DNA of 14,008 nucleotides from an uncultured Porphyromonadaceae bacterium. GTDB taxonomy: Bacteria; Bacteroidota; Bacteroidia; Bacteroidales; Muribaculaceae. The position numbers and the translations under genes were made by a program. Below the pieces are notes generated by a model. The model saw only the letters and a list, made by a program, of their open reading frames with translations. It was not told where the DNA came from and made no database searches. Below are positions 1-6,596 of the stretch, piece after piece. The stretch is taken from contig UQKE01000054.1 in the NCBI GenBank assembly GCA_900541555.1, positions 1-14,008 of the forward strand. Reading direction: 5' to 3'. Numbering within the stretch: position 1 is the stretch's first letter; every line of letters begins with the position of its first letter.

Positions 1-1448
1 ACATCGTCGATATAGCCATATTTTGCCGCATTGTAAGGATTGCAGAACAAATCTGTGTATTCTTTCTCTTTTTCTGCAATGAACGCTGCCGGATCCGGCT
101 GTTCTTTCGCTTCACGCGCATAAAGCACCTCTGCCGCGCCGGCTGCTCCCATCACTGCGATTTCGGCTGTCGGCCAAGCATAGTTCATGTCGCCACGCAA
201 TTGCTTGCAACTCATCACGATGTGGCTGCCGCCATAGCTCTTGCGAAGCGTCACCGTCACCTTAGGCACCGTAGCCTCGCCATAAGCGTAAAGCAGTTTC
301 GCGCCGTGCAGGATGACAGCGTTGTATTCTTGTCCCGTACCCGGAAGGAATCCCGGCACGTCGACAAGCGAAACCAAAGGAATATTGAACGCATCGCAGA
401 AACGAACGAAGCGCGCAGCCTTGCGCGAAGCGTTGCAATCGAGCACGCCGGCAAGACATTTCGGCTGGTTGGCAACGATGCCGACCGATTGGCCGTTGAA
501 ACGCGCAAATCCGATGATGATGTTCTTTGCAAAATCGCGTTGCACTTCGAGGAATTCGCCATTGTCGATGATTGCGCCAATCACTTCATACATGTCGTAA
601 GCCTTGTTGGGCGAATCCGGTATGATTTCGTTCAAAGAGTCTTCAAGACGGTCGATCGGATCGGTACAAGGAGCCAACGGAGCTTCTTCCAAATTGTTTT
701 GCGGGATATAGCTCAACAAGCGGCGAATCAATTGCAAGGCCTCTTCCCCATCTTCGGTGGCGAAATGAGCCACGCCCGATTTCGTGGAGTGCATCGTAGC
801 ACCGCCAAGTTGTTCTTGCGTCACGTCTTCGCCGGTCACTGTCTTAACAACCTTCGGGCCGGTCAGGAACATGTAAGAAATTCCCTTTGTCATGATCGTA
901 AAGTCGGTCAAAGCCGGAGAATACACGGCTCCGCCGGCACACGGGCCGAGGATGGCCGAAATTTGCGGAACCACGCCGGAAGCGAGGATGTTGCGCTCAA
1001 ATATTTCGGCATACCCTGAAAGCGCGTTGATGCCCTCTTGGATACGAGCGCCGCCCGAGTCGTTCAAACCGATCACCGGCGCGCCCATCTTCATTGCCAT
1101 ATCCATTATTTTGCAAATCTTCATCGCCATGGCTTCCGACAACGATCCGCCCCAAACAGTGAAATCTTGTGCAAACACATACACAAGACGGCCGTCGATC
1201 GTGCCATAACCTGTCACGACGCCGTCGCCCAAGTAATGCTTCTTGTCTTGCCCGAAATTCGTGCAACGATGCTGCACAAACATATCCAATTCCTCGAAAC
1301 TTCCTTCGTCGAGCAACTGCGCGATACGTTCGCGAGCTGTGTATTTTCCTTTCTCGTGCTGTTTTGCAATAGCTTTTTCGCCACCGCCGAGACGAGCCTG
1401 CTCGCGCAACGCGATCAGCTCTTGCACTTTCTCAAGTTGATTGCTCAT
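1..1448 (-). CDS. mmdA: Acyl-CoA carboxylase carboxyltransferase subunit (methylmalonyl-CoA decarboxylase alpha / propionyl-CoA carboxylase beta), partial at the 3' end
   Basis: The reading frame is open from the ATG at 1448 down to the left edge, giving 482 full codons; family members are usually about 510-520 residues, so only the last few dozen are missing. The protein starts [20 protein letters not shown] and has the two crotonase-like halves of biotin-dependent carboxyltransferases. The N-terminal oxyanion segment [11 protein letters not shown] begins at residue 168, and the C-terminal segment [13 protein letters not shown] begins at residue 362, followed by YGGSHIVM. The family moves a carboxyl group between biotin and a short acyl-CoA. 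Because mce lies 31 bp upstream on the same strand, the likely substrate is methylmalonyl-CoA/propionyl-CoA in succinate-propionate fermentation. In Bacteroidales the biotin carrier and membrane decarboxylase subunits usually follow, which would place them beyond the window edge. The family is certain; decarboxylase versus carboxylase direction is inferred. Confidence 0.93.
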   Translation of the reverse strand, partial: MSNQLEKVQELIALREQARLGGGEKAIAKQHEKGKYTARERIAQLLDEGSFEELDMFVQHRCTNFGQDKKHYLGDGVVTGYGTIDGRLVYVFAQDFTVWGGSLSEAMAMKICKIMDMAMKMGAPVIGLNDSGGARIQEGINALSGYAEIFERNILASGVVPQISAILGPCAGGAVYSPALTDFTIMTKGISYMFLTGPKVVKTVTGEDVTQEQLGGATMHSTKSGVAHFATEDGEEALQLIRRLLSYIPQNNLEEAPLAPCTDPIDRLEDSLNEIIPDSPNKAYDMYEVIGAIIDNGEFLEVQRDFAKNIIIGFARFNGQSVGIVANQPKCLAGVLDCNASRKAARFVRFCDAFNIPLVSLVDVPGFLPGTGQEYNAVILHGAKLLYAYGEATVPKVTVTLRKSYGGSHIVMSCKQLRGDMNYAWPTAEIAVMGAAGAAEVLYAREAKEQPDPAAFIAEKEKEYTDLFCNPYNAAKYGYIDD

Positions 1449-1479
1449 AAATGTATAATTGTTAAATTAATAGACTGGT

Positions 1480-1890
1480 TTATTCCGGCTTTTCGCACAG
1501 TTCCGTCAACACGCCGTGAGTCGATTTCGGGTGAAGAAATGCGATATTTAAGCCCTCAGCGCCTTTGCGAGGAGCTTTGTCGATCAAGCGAACGCCTTTT
1601 TCTTCCACTTCGGCAAGCGCGTTTGCAACGCCATCGGCTACGGCAAATGCAAGGTGGTGGATGCCTTCGCCGCGTTTTTCGATAAATTTGGCAATCGTGC
1701 TTTCTTCCGAGGTCGGCTCAAGAAGCTCTATTTTCGTTTCTCCAACTTTGAAGAATGCAGTTTTCACTTTTTGATCTGCCACTTCTTCAACGGCGTAGCA
1801 TTTCACGCCCAAAATGTTTTCATAATAAGGAACAGCCTCTTCAATGCTCTTGACGGCAATCCCAAGATGCTCAATGTGAGAAATTTTCAT
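1480..1890 (-). CDS. mce: Methylmalonyl-CoA epimerase
   Basis: This 136-residue protein of the vicinal oxygen chelate (glyoxalase/VOC) fold interconverts (R)- and (S)-methylmalonyl-CoA, linking methylmalonyl-CoA mutase to the decarboxylase. Two paired beta-alpha-beta modules are visible. HIEHLGIAV opens the first, with His8 as probable metal ligand; KIELLEPTSEES contains Glu55; GIHHLAFAV opens the second, with His78/His79; and GVLTELCE near the end contains Glu130. The His/Glu/His/Glu set fits the family metal site, though exact ligand assignment is by analogy. The length is normal for the family. It is the first gene of the operon with mmdA, and the ATG at 1890 is the only start that leaves the HLGIAV module at its usual place. 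Confidence 0.95.
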   Translation of the reverse strand: MKISHIEHLGIAVKSIEEAVPYYENILGVKCYAVEEVADQKVKTAFFKVGETKIELLEPTSEESTIAKFIEKRGEGIHHLAFAVADGVANALAEVEEKGVRLIDKAPRKGAEGLNIAFLHPKSTHGVLTELCEKPE

Positions 1891-1956
1891 AATATTAATT
1901 ATTAAAAAGTTATATCCTTTTCCAACGGCTCGGTCGCAACCGAAATTAGCCGCTTA

Positions 1957-1964
1957 CAAAATTA
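1957..1964 (-). promoter_or_regulatory. Possible -7 element of the mce-mmdA promoter
   Basis: Read on the minus strand this is TAATTTTG, matching the Bacteroidota -7 consensus TAnnTTTG, 66 bp upstream of the mce ATG. No good TTTG -33 element is found at the usual 19-23 bp spacing, so the call is tentative. Confidence 0.4.
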
Positions 1965-2048
1965 CGGAAAATTTATCACATCTATTATATTTATAAGAAA
2001 AAGTAATCACAAAAACAATCCATGCGGATAGCATCGTGACAAAATCGA

Positions 2049-2063
2049 CTGACGTAATGTCAG
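2049..2063. promoter_or_regulatory. Perfect palindrome upstream of the dnaK sigma-54 promoter (candidate activator site)
   Basis: The sequence is CTGAC-GTAAT-GTCAG, a perfect 5-bp inverted repeat with a 5-bp spacer. A further TGAC occurs at 2037-2040. The palindrome centre is about 67 bp upstream of the transcription start predicted from the -24/-12 element. Sigma-54 promoters need an upstream-bound AAA+ activator, and this is the only clear dyad in the right zone. The binding protein is unknown; the role is inferred. Confidence 0.5.
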
Positions 2064-2096
2064 TAATTTTTTAAAACCGATTTCGATTGGCCAGTT

Positions 2097-2112
2097 TGGC
2101 ACGCGATTTGCT
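2097..2112 (+). promoter_or_regulatory. Sigma-54 (RpoN) -24/-12 promoter of dnaK
   Basis: TGGCACG, four bases, then TTGCT matches the sigma-54 consensus TGGCACG-N4-TTGCW with no mismatch. The invariant GG (2098-2099) and GC (2110-2111) have the required 10-bp separation. Placing the GC at -13/-12 puts the transcript start near 2123, which leaves a leader of about 57 nt before the dnaK ATG at 2180. I see no TAnnTTTG housekeeping element in the same stretch. Confidence 0.75.
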
Positions 2113-2119
2113 TTTCGAG

Positions 2120-2147
2120 GAGTGTCGGCTTGCAAAGGCCGGCACTC
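2120..2147 (+). promoter_or_regulatory. 5' leader stem-loop of the dnaK transcript
   Basis: Positions 2120-2129 pair with 2138-2147 over 10 bp, with one G-T wobble, around an 8-nt loop (2130-2137). The predicted transcript start near 2123 falls inside the left arm, so 7-8 bp of the stem would form at the extreme 5' end of the mRNA. The 32 nt between the stem and the ATG are A-rich and unstructured. Such a 5' stem may stabilise the message or respond to temperature; both roles are inference. Confidence 0.55.
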
Positions 2148-2179
2148 AAACAAGATTAATAACTAAAAAAAATAAAGTC

Positions 2180-4093
2180 ATGGGTAAAATTATTGGTATA
2201 GACTTAGGAACTACAAACTCTTGCGTAGCCGTTCTCGAAGGGAAAGACCCTGTGGTCATCCCCAACAGCGAAGGCCGCAACACGACGCCATCGATCGTGG
2301 CATTTGTCGACGGTGGCGAAAGAAAAATCGGCGATCCCGCAAAACGTCAGGCCATCACCAACCCGACGCGCACGATATTCTCCATCAAACGGTTCATGGG
2401 CGAAACCTACGATCGCGTTCAAAAGGAAATTGCCCGCGTCCCGTATAAAGTGGTGAAAGGCGACAACAACACGCCTCGTGTTGAAATCGACGGACGCCAA
2501 TACACGCCGCAGGAAATTTCTGCCATGATTCTCCAAAAGATGAAAAAAACGGCAGAAGACTATTTGGGACAAACTGTCACAGAAGCCGTCATCACCGTGC
2601 CGGCATACTTCAACGACTCCCAACGCCAAGCGACGAAAGAAGCCGGCGAAATTGCCGGTTTGAACGTACGCCGTATCGTGAACGAACCGACGGCTGCCGC
2701 ATTGGCTTACGGGCTCGACAAAGGCAACAGCGACAAAAAAATCGCAGTGTTCGACCTCGGCGGCGGCACATTCGATATTTCTATCCTTGAACTGGGCGAC
2801 GGCGTGTTTGAAGTGAAATCGACAAACGGCGACACCCACCTCGGCGGCGACGATTTCGACCACAAAATCATCGATTGGCTTGCCGACGAATTCCAACAAG
2901 AGGAAGGCGTCGACTTGCGCCAAGACCCGATGGCACTGCAACGCTTGAAAGAAGCTGCTGAAAAAGCAAAAATAGAACTTTCGAGCACCACCTCGACAGA
3001 AATCAACCTGCCATACATCATGCCGGTCAACGGTGTGCCAAAACACTTGGTAAAAACGCTTACGCGTGCAAAATTCGAGCAACTTTGCGACAATTTGATT
3101 CAAGCCACGATAGCCCCGTGCCGTCAAGCGCTGAAAGATGCCAATTTGACGCCGGCCGACATCAACGAGGTTATCCTCGTGGGCGGTTCGACTCGTATCC
3201 CTGCCGTACAGCAAGTGGTAGAGAAATTCTTCGGCAAAGCGCCGTCGAAAGGCGTCAACCCCGACGAAGTCGTTGCAGTCGGCGCAGCCATCCAAGGCGG
3301 CGTGTTGAGCGGAGATGTCAAAGACGTCCTTTTGCTTGATGTCGTGCCATTGTCGGTCGGCATCGAGACATTGGGAGGCGTGATGACGAAACTTATCGAT
3401 GCCAACACGACAATCCCGACTCGCAAAAGCGAAACATTCTCCACAGCTGTCGACAACCAGCCTTCGGTGGAAATCAACGTGCTGCAAGGCGAACGCCCAT
3501 TGGCGAAAGACGACAAATCGCTCGGCCGCTTCCACTTGGACGGCATTGCGCCTGCACCGCGTGGCATTCCGCAAATCGAAGTCACATTCGAAATTGACGC
3601 CAACGGCATATTGAACGTATCGGCAAAAGACAAAGCCACCGGCAAAGAGCAAAGCATCCGCATCGAGGCTTCAAGCGGCTTGACCGACGCCGAAATTCAA
3701 CGGATGAAAGACGAAGCTGCCGCCAACGCTGCTGCCGATGCCAAAGAAAAAGAACGCATCGACAAAATCAACAAGGCCGATGCTGTCATCTTCCAAACGG
3801 AAAAGCAACTGAAAGAACTCGGCGACAAGTTCGCTGCCGACAAACGCGCTCCGATCGATGCCGCGCTCAACGAACTGAAAGAAGCCCACAAAGCGCAAAA
3901 TGTCGACGCAATCGATCCGGCAATTGAAAAGTTGAATGCAGCCATGCAAGCTGCCGCGCAAGACATCTACAACGCGCAGCAACAAGCCGGCGGCCAGCAA
4001 CAAAACGCTTCTTCCGCGAATGCAGGCGACAACAACACTTCCGGCAACGGAGGCGACACCGTGCAAGATGCCGACTTCGAGGAAGTGAAGTAA
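2180..4093 (+). CDS. dnaK: Molecular chaperone DnaK (Hsp70)
   Basis: This 637-residue cytoplasmic Hsp70 couples ATP hydrolysis to binding and release of unfolded peptide segments, working with DnaJ and GrpE. The nucleotide-binding domain opens with GIDLGTTNS (residues 6-14); [12 protein letters not shown] starts at 168, the phosphate-loop [11 protein letters not shown] at 191 and [11 protein letters not shown] at 331. The hydrophobic interdomain linker is [10 protein letters not shown] (383-392). The substrate-binding domain follows, then a helical lid and a Gln/Ala/Asn-rich tail ending in DADFEEVK. Length is normal. The ATG at 2180 is chosen because [14 protein letters not shown] is the conserved N-terminus; a TTG 31 codons upstream (2087) would lie upstream of the predicted transcript start. 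No dnaJ or grpE follows, and the gene has its own terminator, so it appears monocistronic. Regulation is probably by the sigma-54 promoter described separately. Confidence 0.99.
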   Translation: MGKIIGIDLGTTNSCVAVLEGKDPVVIPNSEGRNTTPSIVAFVDGGERKIGDPAKRQAITNPTRTIFSIKRFMGETYDRVQKEIARVPYKVVKGDNNTPRVEIDGRQYTPQEISAMILQKMKKTAEDYLGQTVTEAVITVPAYFNDSQRQATKEAGEIAGLNVRRIVNEPTAAALAYGLDKGNSDKKIAVFDLGGGTFDISILELGDGVFEVKSTNGDTHLGGDDFDHKIIDWLADEFQQEEGVDLRQDPMALQRLKEAAEKAKIELSSTTSTEINLPYIMPVNGVPKHLVKTLTRAKFEQLCDNLIQATIAPCRQALKDANLTPADINEVILVGGSTRIPAVQQVVEKFFGKAPSKGVNPDEVVAVGAAIQGGVLSGDVKDVLLLDVVPLSVGIETLGGVMTKLIDANTTIPTRKSETFSTAVDNQPSVEINVLQGERPLAKDDKSLGRFHLDGIAPAPRGIPQIEVTFEIDANGILNVSAKDKATGKEQSIRIEASSGLTDAEIQRMKDEAAANAAADAKEKERIDKINKADAVIFQTEKQLKELGDKFAADKRAPIDAALNELKEAHKAQNVDAIDPAIEKLNAAMQAAAQDIYNAQQQAGGQQQNASSANAGDNNTSGNGGDTVQDADFEEVK

Positions 4094-4110
4094 AACTCAC
4101 AAAATATTAT

Positions 4111-4150
4111 AAAAGAGGGTGCATCACAATGACCGATGCGCCCTCTTTTT
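4111..4150 (+). terminator. Rho-independent terminator of dnaK
   Basis: The arms 4111-4125 and 4135-4149 form a stem of about 15 bp, with one G-T wobble, closed by a 9-nt loop. The core pairs GAGGGTGCATC with GATGCGCCCTC. The right arm ends in a run of five T. It begins 17 bp after the dnaK stop. The A-run on the left arm means it could also stop transcription on the other strand. Confidence 0.9.
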
Positions 4151-4328
4151 GCATTTATAAACATCATGATTTCTACGTCTTTTCCATATCCCTTTCATCT
4201 CTTATTTTGCATCACGCCTTATTTGCAATAAAAGGCACTGCAAAAATTCACACAAACCATTTAAAAGAAATATACTATCATGCAGTAGACGACGCATCTT
4301 GATCGGCAACTTTTCAGAAGATTTTCTA
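4151..4328. other. Intergenic stretch between the dnaK terminator and the rhuM promoter
   Basis: This is AT-rich DNA without a supportable gene. An imperfect hairpin (GCCTTATT against AATAAAAGGC, with bulged A residues, near 4217-4237) is the only structure noticed, and it is too weak to call. No terminal inverted repeats or obvious target-site duplication bordering the rhuM segment were seen by eye. Confidence 0.5.
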
Positions 4329-4336
4329 TATCTTTG
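4329..4336 (+). promoter_or_regulatory. Bacteroidota -7 element of the rhuM promoter
   Basis: TATCTTTG fits TAnnTTTG exactly. A well-spaced -33 TTTG is lacking; the nearest TTG (4299-4301) is 27 bp upstream. A transcript from here would start near 4343 and have a leader of about 75 nt before the GTG at 4418. Confidence 0.55.
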
Positions 4337-4355
4337 CATAAGGCAAGTTGCACTC

Positions 4356-4370
4356 GTGAATCTGATTCAC
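4356..4370. promoter_or_regulatory. Palindrome just downstream of the rhuM promoter (candidate operator)
   Basis: GTGAATC-T-GATTCAC is a perfect 7-bp inverted repeat around one base, starting 20 bp after the -7 element and so overlapping the start of the predicted transcript. The position suits a repressor site. The half-site spacing is one base longer than a CRP/FNR-type site, so that family is not assumed. Confidence 0.45.
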
Positions 4371-4417
4371 TCGTTTGCATTGTCTTTGAATTCGTGACAA
4401 CTAATCCCCATAGCATC

Positions 4418-5449
4418 GTGGCAAAGAAATTTGAAATACGGAACAGCACTGCGGAGTTTCTCACCTTTATTGCCGAGGGGAAGGAGAATGGCATACAAGT
4501 GTTGTATAAGGACGAAACCATTTGGACTACCCAAAAGGCTATGGCCGAGTTGTTTGGTGTAGACAGGACTGTCATCACCAAACATCTGAAAAACATCTTT
4601 GACTGTTCTGAATTACAGCAAAATTCAGTATGTGCAAAATTTGCACATACTGCCGAAGATGGAAAAACATACAATACTACATTTTACAACCTCGATGCCA
4701 TTATTTCCGTAGGCTATCGCGTCAATTCAATTCGTGCCACCCAATTTCGTCAATGGGCTACTTACGTGCTTCGCCAGTTTGCCATCAGAGGATATGTTAT
4801 CGACAAAAAGCGCATGGAGAACGGTTCTTTTATCGGAGAGGACTACTTTGAACATCTGTTAGCCGAAATTCGGGAAATACGTCTGAGCGAACGGCGGTTT
4901 TACCAAAAGCTTACCGACATATACGCTACAGCCATAGACTACAACAAAAGCGCACCTACGACACGCCTGTTTTACAAAAAGATACAGAACAAAATGCATT
5001 ACGCGGCACACGGGCATACGGCTGCAGAACTGATTGTTGAACGCGCCAATGCTTCCAAAGAACACATGGGGTTGACCACATGGGAGAATGCTCCGGATGG
5101 AAAAATCGTAAAGCCAGACGTAAGCATAGCCAAAAATTATCTGAAAAAAACGGAATTGGAAGACATGGGAAGGCTTGTCAACGCCGTATTAGACATGGCG
5201 GAACGTATGGCGAAACGCCGCATCCCGATGACAATGGAGGATTGGACAAAGCGCATAGATATGATCCTCGAAGCCGGAGGTGATACCGTATTGGATAATG
5301 CCGGATGTATTACGGCTGAGTTTGCCAAGCAATTTGCAGAAGTTGAGTTTGAGAAGTACCGAACCATTCAAGACAAGAACTTTTCTTCCGACTTCGACCG
5401 ATTCATCAGTGACACTCCTTTGTTGCTCGATTTTGCGCCAAAGGATTAA
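4418..5449 (+). CDS. rhuM: RhuM-family protein (virulence protein RhuM-like)
   Basis: From a GTG at 4418 this is a 343-residue soluble protein. Family hallmarks are seen in order: TIWTTQKAMAELFGVDRTVI (residues 34-53), a helix-turn-helix-like N-terminal module; KTYNTTFYNLDAIISVGYRV (83-102); ATQFRQWATYVLRQF (107-121); and in the C-terminal half HGHTAAELIVERANASKEHMGLT (198-220). RhuM-type genes were named from a Salmonella pathogenicity island and are common cargo of genomic islands and restriction loci; the biochemical function is not established. The GTG is preferred because the only upstream in-frame start, a TTG at 4334, lies inside the -7 element, and the next ATG would remove part of the first domain. 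It stands alone between core genes, which suggests acquisition by transfer. Start choice is moderately sure and the family is sure. Confidence 0.9.
   Translation: MAKKFEIRNSTAEFLTFIAEGKENGIQVLYKDETIWTTQKAMAELFGVDRTVITKHLKNIFDCSELQQNSVCAKFAHTAEDGKTYNTTFYNLDAIISVGYRVNSIRATQFRQWATYVLRQFAIRGYVIDKKRMENGSFIGEDYFEHLLAEIREIRLSERRFYQKLTDIYATAIDYNKSAPTTRLFYKKIQNKMHYAAHGHTAAELIVERANASKEHMGLTTWENAPDGKIVKPDVSIAKNYLKKTELEDMGRLVNAVLDMAERMAKRRIPMTMEDWTKRIDMILEAGGDTVLDNAGCITAEFAKQFAEVEFEKYRTIQDKNFSSDFDRFISDTPLLLDFAPKD
4626..4652. repeat. 27-bp near-perfect palindrome inside rhuM
   Basis: The left arm CAGTATGTGCAAA (4626-4638) is the exact reverse complement of the right arm TTTGCACATACTG (4640-4652), separated by one base. 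It encodes residues around SVCAKFAHTA of the RhuM protein. The amino acid order Cys-Ala-Lys-Phe-Ala-His partly favours such a palindrome, so it may be a side effect of coding, but exact pairing of 13 bp is striking. Confidence 0.7.
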
Positions 5450-5602
5450 TGGCAAAATCACATAATTCACGATAGCAGTAGAGGGAAACATTAGGTTTTC
5501 TTTCTATATTGATTTTTCTTTCGTCAGTTTAGACGAAAACCGAACTTGCCATCCTCCATCATGCCGCAAGCACGAAATCCGGCCATGCAGAGCCGTCACA
5601 AC

Positions 5603-5633
5603 TTTGCTCCATGGCAGTTTTTTCATACTTTTG
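5603..5633 (+). promoter_or_regulatory. Promoter of the EamA transporter gene
   Basis: A -33 TTTG (5603-5606) and a -7 TACTTTTG (5626-5633) are separated by 19 bp, a textbook Bacteroidota housekeeping promoter. The transcript would start near 5640 and have a leader of about 24 nt, which supports the ATG at 5664 over an upstream in-frame ATG overlapping the promoter (5604). Confidence 0.8.
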
Positions 5634-5663
5634 CACCCGATTTTCCCAAAACACACTTTGTCC

Positions 5664-6596
5664 ATGAACGCCAAAGCAAAAGGATATATCTTAGGAGCCA
5701 TCGCCGCAGCCACTTACGGGATGAACCCATTGTTTGCCCTTCCGCTTTACAGCGACAGGATGACTCCCGACTCTGTCTTATTTTTCCGCTATTTGTTTGC
5801 CATACCCATCTTGGGAATCATGCTCAAAGCCCGCGGACGCAGTTTCCGAATGCACCGGAAAGAAGTCATTCCGCTGATAACATACGGATTCATGGTGGCC
5901 TTTTCGTCCTTGTCGCTATTCCTTAGCTACAACTACATGGGAGCCGGTATTGCGTCGACATTGCTTTTCGTCTACCCGATCATGGTAGCTGTCATCATGG
6001 CTGCTTTTTTCCACGAACGGATTTCCCTGCCAACGATACTGTGCATCATAGTCGCCTTGGCAGGCATTGCGCTGCTCTACAAAAACGAAGACGGTTCGAC
6101 ACTGAATCTGACCGGAACGATTCTTGTGTTCGCCTCGGCGTTGTCGTATGCCATATATCTCGTCGGTGTCAATCAAGCATCGATAAAAAACGAGCCGACA
6201 CTGAAAGTCACTTTCTACGTGTTGCTCTTCGGCGTGACACTTTTCGTCGGGCGGCTGCTTTGGGAAGGGCATATCGAAATGCCGTCGCGCTGGTATTTAT
6301 GGGGCTGCCTGATCGCGCTTGCAGTTTTTCCAACTGCCATATCGTTTCTATGCACCACAAGCGCGATACAATACATCGGCTCCACGCCGACTGCCATATT
6401 GGGAGCATTGGAACCGGTGACGGCCATCGTGTTCGGAGTTGCCATATTCGGAGAAGTGCTCACCATCCGGCAATGCATTGGCCTTGCGTTGATCATCACG
6501 GCAGTGTCGCTCGTAGTGGCAGGCGGCAGCGTTTCGCTCCATCTGACGCGCTTCCGGCGCATGTTCCCTCGCCTTCTCCACAAACGCCGGCATTAA
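5664..6596 (+). CDS. EamA/DMT-superfamily transporter
   Basis: This is a 310-residue inner-membrane protein with two EamA repeats and about ten predicted membrane helices. The first half covers roughly residues 6-138, starting GYILGAIAAATYGMNPLF, with a helix pair ending GAGIASTLLFVYPIMVAVIMAAFFHE (93-118). The second half covers roughly 150-287, with the matching repeat signature STPTAILGALEPVTAIVFGVAIFGE (240-264). Both repeats thus show the family pattern in which a small-residue-rich helix precedes a Pro and an acidic residue. A basic tail (TRFRRMFPRLLHKRRH) should be cytoplasmic. Drug/metabolite transporters usually export amino acids or other small metabolites; the substrate cannot be read here. 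The gene has its own promoter, and its stop codon directly abuts the stop of the convergent acyltransferase pseudogene with no terminator between them. Confidence 0.93.
   Translation: MNAKAKGYILGAIAAATYGMNPLFALPLYSDRMTPDSVLFFRYLFAIPILGIMLKARGRSFRMHRKEVIPLITYGFMVAFSSLSLFLSYNYMGAGIASTLLFVYPIMVAVIMAAFFHERISLPTILCIIVALAGIALLYKNEDGSTLNLTGTILVFASALSYAIYLVGVNQASIKNEPTLKVTFYVLLFGVTLFVGRLLWEGHIEMPSRWYLWGCLIALAVFPTAISFLCTTSAIQYIGSTPTAILGALEPVTAIVFGVAIFGEVLTIRQCIGLALIITAVSLVVAGGSVSLHLTRFRRMFPRLLHKRRH

Noticed and set aside
201..1019. Plus-strand open frame of 272 codons at the left end
   Set aside because: It is antisense to mmdA, whose full family sequence is readable on the minus strand, and lacks any domain pattern.
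2119..2148. A CIRCE-type HrcA operator in the dnaK leader (GAGTG and CACTC are both present)
   Set aside because: In CIRCE the left arm ends in CACTC and the right arm begins with GAGTG; here the order is reversed, and the rest of the consensus is absent.
2087..2179. A 31-codon N-terminal extension of DnaK from a TTG start
   Set aside because: It overlaps the sigma-54 element and lies upstream of the predicted transcript start, and [14 protein letters not shown] is the conserved DnaK N-terminus.
2204..3652. Long open frame antisense to dnaK (482 codons)
   Set aside because: It is the mirror of a highly biased coding sequence; the translation is Phe/Val/Arg-rich without domains, and dnaK is certain.
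4356..4370. CRP/FNR-type site in the rhuM leader
   Set aside because: GTGA and TCAC are separated by 7 bases rather than 6, so the geometry does not fit that family.
5519..5538. Hairpin after rhuM (TTTCGTC against GACGAAA) as a terminator
   Set aside because: The stem is only 7 bp, partly A/T, and lacks a following T-tract on either strand; it also lies 70 bp after the stop.
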